A stretch of DNA of 64,000 bases. It comes from Scleromatobacter sp039920745. Lineage in GTDB: Bacteria > Pseudomonadota > Gammaproteobacteria > Burkholderiales > Burkholderiaceae_C. A program made the position numbers and the translations under genes. The stretch covers positions 1 through 64,000 of the forward strand of contig JBDSDD010000055.1 of NCBI GenBank assembly GCA_039920745.1. The letters are read 5' to 3'. Positions within the stretch are counted from its first letter, which is position 1; the number at the start of each line of letters is the position of its first letter. The notes under the pieces were generated by a model that ran no database searches, was not told the origin of the DNA, and saw nothing but the letters and a program-made list of their open reading frames with translations. Positions 24,188-31,363 of this stretch are shown here, piece after piece.

Positions 24188-24687
24188 TTCGCTGCCTGGT
24201 CAACGAGCAGGTTCCGTTGGCTCGACAGCCCGAGCGCCACATCCAGCGTGCTCAGGAACTCGTCGACCTTGATCGGTTTGGTGAGGTAACGGAAGAAGCC
24301 GGCGGCCAACCCCTTCTCCGCGTGGCGTGGCATGGCATTGGCGCTCAACGCGATCACGGGAATGGCGGCGGTGGCGAGGTCGTCGAGTTCGGGCGATGCG
24401 AGCTCGACCCAGAAGACGCTGCCGACGCCGACCTCGCTTTCCACGCCGATGGCGCCGCCCATCAGCTCCGCCAGTCGCTTGCTGACGACCAGGCCGATCC
24501 CGGTGCCTTCCTTGCGACCGGCCTCCTGACCGAGGCGGTTGAACGCCTGGAAGAGTTGAAGCACGTTGTCGGGTGACAGGCCGGGTCCGGTGTCGCGAAA
24601 CTCGATCCGGATCCGATCCTGCGCAATGGAGAAGAAGCTCTCCGGTGAGGTGGGGCAGGCGGCTCGGCCGTCAAAGAGGTTGCTAGT
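24184..24687 (-). pseudogene. Hybrid histidine kinase remnant (HATPase end joined to receiver end)
   Basis: An open stretch without a good start codon encodes the end of an HATPase domain (FRDTGPGLSPDNV, EGTGIGLVVSKRLAELMGG, GSVFWVEL). It runs directly into the last third of a receiver (IPVIALSANAMPRHAEKG and FFRYLTKPIKVDEFLSTL). The start of the kinase and about 70 residues of the receiver, including its phospho-acceptor aspartate, are lost. An in-frame stop lies at 24688-24690. This is the residue of a hybrid kinase that suffered at least two deletions, next to the truncated receiver and Crp genes. Confidence 0.7.
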
Positions 24688-24829
24688 TCAGACAAATCAT
24701 CCTTCGAGGTGGCCTGGCGGCTCCGGCATCAACGCCATCGCCGATGGGCGTGCAACACAAGGGCACGGCGACTTGACGTCCGCACCGGAGTCCAGCGTCT
24801 TGCTTTCGGGGTGGCGTCAAGCGGCGCAA

Positions 24830-24891
24830 GTGTGCAGATGTCACACCTGGGGCAGCAATTGGTTACAGCTCTCCAGGGGGGCGACGATAAC
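24830..24891 (+). promoter_or_regulatory. Possible promoter with a TGTG/CACA palindrome for the 74-residue gene
   Basis: GTGTGCAGATGTCACAC (24830-24846) is a perfect 5-7-5 inverted repeat. Downstream TTACAG (24863-24868) and GATAAC (24886-24891) are spaced 17 bp, a reasonable sigma-70 promoter. The repeat centre would lie near -60, the class I position for Crp. Its spacer is one base off the normal Crp geometry, so recognition by a Crp protein is uncertain. Confidence 0.35.
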
Positions 24892-24933
24892 GGTTCATCG
24901 GTGGCCGGCCACCTTCAACGCATCACCGCCCCC

Positions 24934-25158
24934 ATGAACATCCAATCGCTTTCTGCCCCCCGTGTCGAGTGGGAACTGCTGCCCTCGCTGTTGAACATGC
25001 TGGGCCATCGCCGCCATCGTTCGCAACCGGCCTGGATGGAGACGGTGGTGTCGGAGTTCGACATGGCACAGGCCTCGGATCCGTTCGAGGAAGTGTTGCC
25101 GGGACTGTCGGTGCGCGAAGTGCGCGAGCCGGACATCTTCCAGATCTTCTTCGGCTGA
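24934..25158 (+). CDS. Small conserved protein, 74 residues, unknown function
   Basis: A 74-residue protein ending DPFEEVLPGLSVREVREPDIF followed by QIFFG. I recall short Burkholderiales proteins with the same ending pattern (a REV-EP-[DE]-x-F motif followed by FFG), but no function is known to me. It has no signal peptide or membrane helix, is rich in Trp/Met in the first half and acidic in the second. The ATG at 24934 has no strong ribosome site. It stands alone between the signalling-gene scar and the ParB-like gene, with a plausible promoter at 24863-24891. Confidence 0.6.
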   Translation: MNIQSLSAPRVEWELLPSLLNMLGHRRHRSQPAWMETVVSEFDMAQASDPFEEVLPGLSVREVREPDIFQIFFG

Positions 25159-25307
25159 ACCAGCCTCGACATCTCTCGGGTGCGCGCGTCAGGCGCCCGC
25201 AAGACCGGCGCCGCAGCACCGCAGCGTTCGGCGCCACAATCAATGCCCCGCAACTTGAGGGGCTGCAGCATCAGGCACCTGCCTGGCGACCCCGGCCCTC
25301 GTCGCCC

Positions 25308-25946
25308 ATGTCGCCCGCCACGCATCACCATTTCGTCGAAGCCGGCCTCCTCGATCTGCGTCCGACGCAGATGACCGCGGGATTCGCCGAGGTCGCGCTC
25401 AAGCGGCGCGAGTGGGCCGCGTTGTCGAAGAGGGAGCGCAAGCGGTTGCTGCAGTCGCACTGGTTCCCCGCGGTGCTCGGGCCGCGTGGCCGCAGCTACA
25501 TCGTCGACCACCACCACCTGGGCCTCGCGTTGCACGAGGAGGGCATCGAGCGCGTCAAGCTGATGGTGCTGGAGGACCTGTCCTACCTGGTGCCGACCGT
25601 GTTCTGGCGCGTGATGGAGCAGCGCAACTGGGTGCACCCGTTCGACGACACGGGCAAGCGCCATCCCTGCACCGACGTCCCGAGGTGCATCACCGAGCTC
25701 AAGGACGACCCGTACCGCAGCCTGGCCGGCATGCTGCGCACTGCCGGCGGCTTCGCCAAGGACACGTCGCCGTTCGCCGAGTTCCTGTGGGCCGACTACC
25801 TGCGCCCGCACATCACGCGCGCGCAGATCCGCAAGAGCATCGCGCTGGCGCTGCGCGAGGCGCAAGGCCTGGCCAAGAGCCCGCTGGCACGCTATCTCCC
25901 GGGCTGGTCCGGCGTCACGGTGCCGATGGCCGACATCCGAAAATGA
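25308..25946 (+). CDS. ParB-like nuclease-fold protein
   Basis: A 212-residue protein that resembles the stand-alone ParB-like nuclease family (ParBc_2-type), not the partition protein. It opens with LLDLRPTQMTAGFAEVALKRREWAAL, in which the residues around RPTQMT take the place of the ParB N-terminal motif. Next comes YIVDHHHLGLALHEEGIERV, which holds the conserved DxHHxxxA pattern of this family. No helix-turn-helix is apparent. Its biochemical activity is unproven; ParB-fold relatives hydrolyse CTP, ATP or DNA. The stop overlaps the start of a SulP permease gene (ATGA), a pairing with no obvious logic. Confidence 0.8.
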   Translation: MSPATHHHFVEAGLLDLRPTQMTAGFAEVALKRREWAALSKRERKRLLQSHWFPAVLGPRGRSYIVDHHHLGLALHEEGIERVKLMVLEDLSYLVPTVFWRVMEQRNWVHPFDDTGKRHPCTDVPRCITELKDDPYRSLAGMLRTAGGFAKDTSPFAEFLWADYLRPHITRAQIRKSIALALREAQGLAKSPLARYLPGWSGVTVPMADIRK

Positions 25947-27571
25947 CGGACGCGGACGGCAGCGCCCGCGCACGCGCGTCGGTCGCCGCGGACCTGATCG
26001 CCGGCGTCTCGATGGCCGGCCTGCTGCTGCCCGAGGCCGTCGCGTACTCGGGCATCGCCGGCATGCCGCCGCAGGCCGGCGTGCTCGCGCTGTTCGCGGG
26101 GCTGCTGGTCTACGGGCTGATCGGTCGCTCGCGCTTCGCGCTCGTGTCGGCGACGTCGTCATCCGCCGCGGTGCTGGGCGCGGCGATGCTGTCGCTGGCG
26201 GGGCACGACGCCGTGCTGCGCGCCGCGCTCGCCGCAGGGCTGGTGCTGGCCACCGGCCTCGCGTTCCTGGCCGCGGGCAGCATGCGCCTCGGCTCGATCT
26301 GCAGCTTCATCTCCAAGCCGGTGCTGCGCGGGTTCTCGTTCGGCCTGGCGCTGGTGATCATCCTCAAGCAGTTGCCCAAGCTGACCGGCACGCACCCGCG
26401 CGCGGACGCGGCGCTGGCACTCGCGTGGCAGTTGCTGGCACAGGTGGCACAGTGGAACTGGAGCGCGATCGCGCTGGGCGGGGCGTCGCTGGTGGCGCTG
26501 GCCTTGCTCGCGCGCCTGCCCAGGCTGCCGGGAGCGTTGCTGGTGATCGCACTCGGCATCCTCGCGGCGCAGGCGCTGCACCTGGGCGCTCGCGGCGTCG
26601 CCGTCGTCGGGCGCATCGATCTCGCGTTGACCGCGCCCTCGCTGCCGGTGCTGTCGCAGGGCCAGTGGCTGAGCCTCCTGGAACTGTCGCTGGCGCTGTT
26701 GCTGCTGGTCTTCGCCGAGAGTTACGGCGCGATCCGCACGATGGCGCTCAAGCATGGCGACGGTGTCGATCCCAACCGCGACCTGTTGGCTCTGGGCGCC
26801 TCGAACCTGTTGTCCGGCCTGATCCACGGCCTGCCGGTCGGGGCTGGCTTCTCGGCGACGGCGGCCAACGAAGCGGCGGGTGCGACGAGCTCCAAGTCGG
26901 CCTGGATCGCCGGCGCGGTGGTGCTCGCGCTGGTGGCCTTGTGCCTGCCGTGGATCGAACTGACGCCCGAGCCCGTGCTGGCCGCGGTGGTGATCCACGC
27001 GGTCTCGCACACGCTGTCGCTGGACGCGTTCCGCCCGTACTTCGCGTGGCGGCGCGACCGCTTCGTCGTCGTGGCCGCGGCGGTCGCGGTGGTCGTGCTG
27101 GGGGTGCTGAACGGCTTGCTGGCCGGCATCGCGATCAGCCTCGCGATGACCTTGCGCGGGCTGTCGGAGCCGCGCATGAGCGAGCTGGGCCAGCATCGCG
27201 CGGGCCATGACTACCTGGGCCTGCAGCATGACGACGTCGTCCCGGTGCCCGGCGTGCTGATCCTGCGCCCGGAGGCGCCGCTGTTCTTCGCCAACGTCGA
27301 ACGCATGCTCAGCGAGATGCGCACGCGCATCGCGGCCAAGGCGCCGCGCGCGTTCGTGCTGAGCCTGGAGGAGACGCCCGATCTCGACGGCACGACCATC
27401 GAGGCGCTGACCGCGTTCACCGCGGAGCAGGCCGCTGCGGGCCGTTCGACAGTGCTCGCGCGGCTGAAGGATCCGGTGCTCGCGTTGCTGCAATCGGCCA
27501 TGGCCGGGCAGGCCACGACACGGCTGGAGGCTGGCAGCGTCGACGACGCGGTGGCGTCGCTGTCGAGCTGA
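25943..27571 (+). CDS. SulP family anion permease
   Basis: A 542-residue inner-membrane transporter of the SulP/SLC26 family. It has a sulphate-transporter region of 10-14 helices (from DLIAGVSMAGLLLPEAVAYS, the family signature, through VVVVLGVLNGLLAGIAISLAM). A C-terminal STAS domain follows at about residues 430-540 (VLILRPEAPLFFANVERML and the LDGTTIEALTAF segment). Substrate may be sulphate, bicarbonate or a dicarboxylate; the sequence does not decide. It is translationally coupled to the ParB-like gene. Confidence 0.92.
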   Translation: MTDADGSARARASVAADLIAGVSMAGLLLPEAVAYSGIAGMPPQAGVLALFAGLLVYGLIGRSRFALVSATSSSAAVLGAAMLSLAGHDAVLRAALAAGLVLATGLAFLAAGSMRLGSICSFISKPVLRGFSFGLALVIILKQLPKLTGTHPRADAALALAWQLLAQVAQWNWSAIALGGASLVALALLARLPRLPGALLVIALGILAAQALHLGARGVAVVGRIDLALTAPSLPVLSQGQWLSLLELSLALLLLVFAESYGAIRTMALKHGDGVDPNRDLLALGASNLLSGLIHGLPVGAGFSATAANEAAGATSSKSAWIAGAVVLALVALCLPWIELTPEPVLAAVVIHAVSHTLSLDAFRPYFAWRRDRFVVVAAAVAVVVLGVLNGLLAGIAISLAMTLRGLSEPRMSELGQHRAGHDYLGLQHDDVVPVPGVLILRPEAPLFFANVERMLSEMRTRIAAKAPRAFVLSLEETPDLDGTTIEALTAFTAEQAAAGRSTVLARLKDPVLALLQSAMAGQATTRLEAGSVDDAVASLSS

Positions 27572-27645
27572 AAGGGCACGCAAAGCCGAGCGGGACCGCT
27601 GTTTGCCCTGTCCTCCGGGTCGTTTCAATGATTTGGAGAATACAA

Positions 27646-28056
27646 ATGAACAAGTCCCTCGCCACACTGCTCGCCACCGCCGCTGCCGCCACCTTCAGCC
27701 TGGGCGCCTACGCCCAGTCCTCGGACACGATGCCGGCCCCCGGCACGCCCGGCACCACCACGACCACCACGACCGTGACCACCGACACCATCGAGACCAA
27801 GATGGTGCCGGCCCCGGGCGTCACCAAGTCGCAAGCCAAGGACCTCAAGATCGAGTCCAAGGCCGACTACAAGGCCCGCAAGAACATCGCCGAAGCCCAC
27901 CACGACCTGAACAAGGCCGACTGCAAGGTGAACACGGAAGGCGCCGTCGAGCGCGCGTGCAAGGCTGATGCCCGCGCGACGGAAGAGAAAGAAAAGGCCG
28001 ATGCCAAGCTGGTCCACAAGCAGGAACAGCAGGACATCAACGCCGTGACCAAGTAA
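27646..28056 (+). CDS. Small secreted/periplasmic protein, unknown
   Basis: A 136-residue protein with a clear signal peptide (NKSLATLLATAAAATFSLGAYAQ, cleaved after AYAQ). A threonine run follows (GTTTTTTTVTTDT), then a highly charged lysine/alanine/aspartate-rich helical part (KADYKARKNIAEAHHDLNKADCK). Two cysteines lie about 17 residues apart. The composition suggests an extended periplasmic stress or envelope protein; I cannot assign a family. TGGAGA lies seven bases before the ATG at 27646. It is followed by a good terminator, so it is a single-gene unit. Confidence 0.8.
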   Translation: MNKSLATLLATAAAATFSLGAYAQSSDTMPAPGTPGTTTTTTTVTTDTIETKMVPAPGVTKSQAKDLKIESKADYKARKNIAEAHHDLNKADCKVNTEGAVERACKADARATEEKEKADAKLVHKQEQQDINAVTK

Positions 28057-28109
28057 GTTCCGCCGGTTCGGCGCCGGCCCTGACGCTGCCGCCGAGCCGC
28101 AAGGAGCAG

Positions 28110-28145
28110 GCCCCGCCGGTTTCACGACCTGCGGGGCTTTCTTGC
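28110..28145 (+). terminator. Rho-independent terminator after the small periplasmic gene
   Basis: GCCCCGC (28110-28116) pairs perfectly with GCGGGGC (28131-28137), loop of 14 bases, followed by TTTCTT. It lies 54 bp after the stop codon and is the clearest intrinsic terminator in the window. The minus-strand ferritin-like gene ends at 28205, so it could serve that gene only weakly. Confidence 0.75.
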
Positions 28146-28204
28146 GTCTCGAGTGGACAAAGAATATGGCCCCGGCTGGGGCCATTTGCTGCAAGCGGCG
28201 CGAC

Positions 28205-28750
28205 TTACTTGTCGAGCCAGTCGCTCAGTTCCTCGGCATGTTCCTGTTCCTGCGACAAGATGTGTTCGATGATGCGGCGCGTCGTCGAATCCTTGTCACC
28301 GATCAGCTTGACCATCTGCGAATAGGCTTCGATGGCGACGCGCTCGGCCACCAGGTTGGCGCGGATCATCGACTTCAGATCCTTGGACTCGTCGTAGTCG
28401 GCGTGGCTGCGTTGCAGCAGGGTGGCCGGGGAAAAGTCCGGCTCGCCGCCGAGTTGCACGATGCGCTCGGCCAGCATGTCGGCATGTTCCGTTTCCTCGG
28501 TCGCATGCACCATGAATTCTTCGGCGATCGCCGGCGAAGCCAGGCCCTTGGCCGTGTAATGGTGGCGCTTGTAGCGCAGGATGCAGACGAGCTCCGTGGC
28601 GAGCGAGTCATTGAGCAGCTTGACGATGTCTTCGCGCCACGGGCCGTAGGACGGCGTGATGGCGCCTTGCTCGAGGTGGTTCTTCGCGGCGTCGAGGGCG
28701 CCCAGGTCGAGCTTGAGGGGGGCGTGCGTGGCACTGGATTTTTCGGACAT
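28205..28750 (-). CDS. Ferritin-like (bacterioferritin-type) di-iron protein
   Basis: A 181-residue four-helix ferritin-like protein. Iron ligands are visible in each helix: the glutamate of LNDSLATELVCILRY, then EEFMVHATEETEHADMLAERI with its ExxH motif, ERVAIEAYSQMVKLIG, and IIEHILSQEQEHAEELSDWL with the second ExxH. It is close to the DPS/bacterioferritin group that stores iron or detoxifies peroxide. No haem-binding methionine can be placed with certainty. The ATG at 28750 is chosen; the frame is open upstream without likeness. Monocistronic, divergent from a dehydrogenase gene. Confidence 0.88.
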   Translation of the reverse strand: MSEKSSATHAPLKLDLGALDAAKNHLEQGAITPSYGPWREDIVKLLNDSLATELVCILRYKRHHYTAKGLASPAIAEEFMVHATEETEHADMLAERIVQLGGEPDFSPATLLQRSHADYDESKDLKSMIRANLVAERVAIEAYSQMVKLIGDKDSTTRRIIEHILSQEQEHAEELSDWLDK

Positions 28751-28922
28751 GGCGGGCCTTCTTGTGAGTGGTGGGTTGATCTGTTCCGCCATGGCAAACG
28801 GGATGCCAGGTTCCAACCAGCCTGCGCCGTCGGCGTACCGTGCCGCGCGCGGCAAGACCGCCGATCCGCACGGTCGCCGCGTTGCGACTACAGTGAGCCG
28901 CATCGCAGGCAGGAGAACTCCC

Positions 28923-29885
28923 ATGGCAGCCAACAACAAGCCCGTCACGGTCGCGGTGCTGGACGACTACCAGAACGCCGCGCTGCGCCTGGCCGACTGG
29001 GCCGTGCTGGGCGCGCGTGCCGCCGTCAGCGTCTTCAACGACCACCTGTCCGACACCGACGCCGTTGTCGAGCGCCTGAAGGGCTTCGACGTGCTGTGCG
29101 TGATGCGCGAGCGCACGCCGCTGCCGCGCGCCACGCTGGAACGGCTGCCGCGCCTGAAGCTGATCGTGTCCACCGGTGCGCGCAACGCGGCCATCGACGT
29201 CGCCGCGGCGGCCGAGCGCGGCGTCGCGCTGGCGTTCACCGGCTACACGTCGGCCCCGACCATCGAGATGACGTGGGCGCTGATCCTCGCGGCGAGCCGC
29301 CACATCGTCGCCGAGAACCTCGCGTTCCGGCGCGGCAGCTGGCAGCAGGGCATCGGCATCGGCCTGGCCGGCAAGACGCTGGGCGTGCTGGGCCTGGGGC
29401 GGGTCGGCGGCGCCGTCGCGAAAGTGGGCGCGCTGTTCGGCATGAAGGTGATCACGTGGAGTCCCAACATGACGCCCGAGCGCGCCGCCGAGGGCGGGGC
29501 CATCGCGGTCAGCAAGGAGGAGCTGCTGCGCCAATCCGACGTGCTGACGATCCACATGGTGCTGAGCCCCAGCACGCGTGGCCTGCTGGGCGCCGACGAG
29601 CTCGCGCTGATGAAGACCAGCAGCCTGCTGGTCAACACCTCGCGCGGGCCGCTGGTCAACGAGGCGGCGCTGGTGTCGGCATTGACGTCGCGGCGCATCG
29701 CGCTCGCAGCGCTGGACGTCTTCGACACCGAGCCACTGGCCGCCGACCACCCACTGCGTTCGCTGGAGAACGTGCTGGGCACGCCGCACATCGGCTACGT
29801 GGCCGATGACCTCTATCGCACGTTCTACGGCGACACCGTGAAAGCGCTGGACGCGTGGCTGGTCGAGCACGCGAAGTCGGCCTGA
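28923..29885 (+). CDS. D-isomer-specific 2-hydroxyacid dehydrogenase
   Basis: A 320-residue NAD-dependent dehydrogenase of the D-2-hydroxyacid/phosphoglycerate dehydrogenase family. It shows the Rossmann motif GLAGKTLGVLGLGRVGGAVA, substrate-binding arginine in NTSRGPLVNEAAL, and the catalytic Glu/His pair in DVFDTEPLAADHPL and GTPHIGYV. The opening VTVAVLDDYQNAALRLADW is typical of a subgroup of uncertain substrate common in Burkholderiales and rhizobia. No serine-biosynthesis regulatory domain is present, so SerA is unlikely. Single gene, convergent with the GNAT gene. Confidence 0.9.
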   Translation: MAANNKPVTVAVLDDYQNAALRLADWAVLGARAAVSVFNDHLSDTDAVVERLKGFDVLCVMRERTPLPRATLERLPRLKLIVSTGARNAAIDVAAAAERGVALAFTGYTSAPTIEMTWALILAASRHIVAENLAFRRGSWQQGIGIGLAGKTLGVLGLGRVGGAVAKVGALFGMKVITWSPNMTPERAAEGGAIAVSKEELLRQSDVLTIHMVLSPSTRGLLGADELALMKTSSLLVNTSRGPLVNEAALVSALTSRRIALAALDVFDTEPLAADHPLRSLENVLGTPHIGYVADDLYRTFYGDTVKALDAWLVEHAKSA

Positions 29886-29922
29886 TCGCAGCGTCGCGCT
29901 GACGGCGTACCTCGCCGACGAT

Positions 29923-30462
29923 TCAATGGCCCAGGTCGCGGTAGAAGTAGGTCGTCGCGCACTCGCCGCCCGCCGGCAGCAGCGCGTAGCGCGGGATGAC
30001 GCCGGCGGCATGCCAGCCCAAGCGGGCGTAGAGGCGGGCGGCTGTGGCGTCGGCGGTGTCGAGCACCAGCAGCGTCTTGCCGGCGGCGCGGGCCGCCTGC
30101 TCGGCCGCGTGCATCAGCGCCGCGCCCGCGCCCTGGCGCCGCGAACGACGGTGCACCAGCATCTTGGCGACGTCGGCACGGTGCGGCTGGTTCTCGGGCT
30201 GGTCGAGGATCACCTGCACGGTGCCGACGATGCCTTGCGCGTCCTGCGCGACGAGCAGCACGCGCTCGCCGCGCCCGACGCCGTCGGCCACCTGGCGCCA
30301 GAACGCCAGCGCCTTGGCGCGCGTCAGTGGCCACATGAAGCTCACCGATGCGCCGCCTTCGACGCAGTCGATCAGCAAGTCGGCCAGGGCCTGCAGTTGC
30401 GATTCGTCGACGCTGTCGAGACGGCGCAGTTCAAGGGAAGAGGCTGGGGCGCTGGTCGCCAT
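29923..30462 (-). CDS. GNAT family N-acetyltransferase
   Basis: A 179-residue acetyltransferase. The acetyl-CoA loop appears in KMLVHRRSRRQGAGAALMHA (pattern RRQGxGxxL), followed by AGKTLLVLDTADATAARLYARLGW, the typical last helix-strand of GNAT proteins. Substrate unknown. The ATG at 30462 lies inside the end of the XRE-cupin regulator gene (32-bp overlap), so both are one operon and the regulator probably controls it. Such XRE-cupin/GNAT pairs often deal with a small amine or amino acid. Confidence 0.9.
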   Translation of the reverse strand: MATSAPASSLELRRLDSVDESQLQALADLLIDCVEGGASVSFMWPLTRAKALAFWRQVADGVGRGERVLLVAQDAQGIVGTVQVILDQPENQPHRADVAKMLVHRRSRRQGAGAALMHAAEQAARAAGKTLLVLDTADATAARLYARLGWHAAGVIPRYALLPAGGECATTYFYRDLGH

Positions 30463-31063
30463 GGGATCTCCGCAAGGGCAGGGGGTAGGGCATGGAGGCC
30501 AGCACGACGGCGTAGCGCGCGTCGACCTTGTGCGGGTTGTGGAACATGATCGGCTTGTCGAGCACCATCGCCACGCAGTCGCCGGCGCGCAGCTGGTGGC
30601 GCTCGTCACCGACCGTGATGTCGATCGCACCTTCGATCACCCAGACCTGCTGGTGCATCACCGGCTCGCGTGGCCCGGTCTCGTACGACACGCGTGCCTT
30701 GGCCGGAAACGTCACCTCGACGATCTGGATCTGCGAGCCGACGCCGCTGGGCGACACGTTGCGCCGCACGTAGCCCGAATGCGGATCGCGCCACGACGGC
30801 TGGTCGGCGGCGCGCGCGACGGGATTGGCCGACGGCTGCGGCGCATCGAACAGCGCCGCCAGCGGCACGCCCAGGCCGCTGGCGAGCTTCTCGAGCAGCA
30901 CGGCGGTGGGGCTGCTCTCGCCGCGTTCGATCAGCGAGATCATCGAGCGGCTGATCCCGCAGTGGATGGCCAGCGCCTCGAGGGACAGGCCGCTGGTGGC
31001 GCGCAGATCGCGCACGCGTTGGGCGATGCGGTCGTTGAGGGAGTTGGGCGTCGGATCTTCCAT
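30431..31063 (-). CDS. XRE family regulator with cupin sensor domain
   Basis: A 210-residue regulator. Residues about 12-70 are an HTH_3 domain (RVRDLRATSGLSLEALAIHC, SRSMISLIERGESSPT). Residues about 115-195 form a cupin (HQQVWVIEGAIDITVGDERH and LRAGDCVAMVLDKP). The cupin normally binds a small effector. The ATG at 31063 is preferred over a TTG at 31093, because a perfect palindrome occupies 31075-31092 and would otherwise be inside the gene. The palindrome is a probable self-operator. Confidence 0.92.
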   Translation of the reverse strand: MEDPTPNSLNDRIAQRVRDLRATSGLSLEALAIHCGISRSMISLIERGESSPTAVLLEKLASGLGVPLAALFDAPQPSANPVARAADQPSWRDPHSGYVRRNVSPSGVGSQIQIVEVTFPAKARVSYETGPREPVMHQQVWVIEGAIDITVGDERHQLRAGDCVAMVLDKPIMFHNPHKVDARYAVVLASMPYPLPLRRSHGDQRPSLFP

Positions 31064-31074
31064 GGTGGATTTAG

Positions 31075-31092
31075 TGTCCAGTATGTTGGACA
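31075..31092 (-). promoter_or_regulatory. Operator palindrome of the XRE-cupin/GNAT operon
   Basis: TGTCCAGTATGTTGGACA is a perfect 6-6-6 inverted repeat ending 11 bp before the regulator's ATG. It overlaps the place where the promoter must lie, which is the expected arrangement for self-repression by an XRE-cupin protein. Confidence 0.7.
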
Positions 31093-31363
31093 AGCCGTCA
31101 AGCGATGGAAAGCTCGGTTCGAGCCGTCCATTCCGACCGAAGAAGCCTCACGCGTTCTCGGAAGCGATCGACTGGTCGAGGCCAGCCGTGGGCCTGCGAT
31201 CGTCGACTTCTACACGTCCACGCACGCTGTCGGTCAGCCAAACCCCGGGAATCTGCTCGGCTTTGAGCCGATGCGCGGATTGGCTGCCACCCGCAGCGCA
31301 TGCAGGATGAAGGCCGCGGAGTCAGCCGTGCGCCGTCCGTGCGTCGGCATTTGCCCCCCGGCT
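31093..31363. other. Intergenic region, no feature seen
   Basis: This stretch upstream of the XRE operon and downstream of the ATP-grasp gene has no coding likeness in any frame that I can recognise. No repeat stands out beyond the operator at its left edge. Confidence 0.4.

Noticed and set aside
27749..27790. Microsatellite-like ACC/ACG repeat
   Set aside because: It is simply the threonine run in the small periplasmic protein; the repeat is short and imperfect and shows no sign of phase variation.
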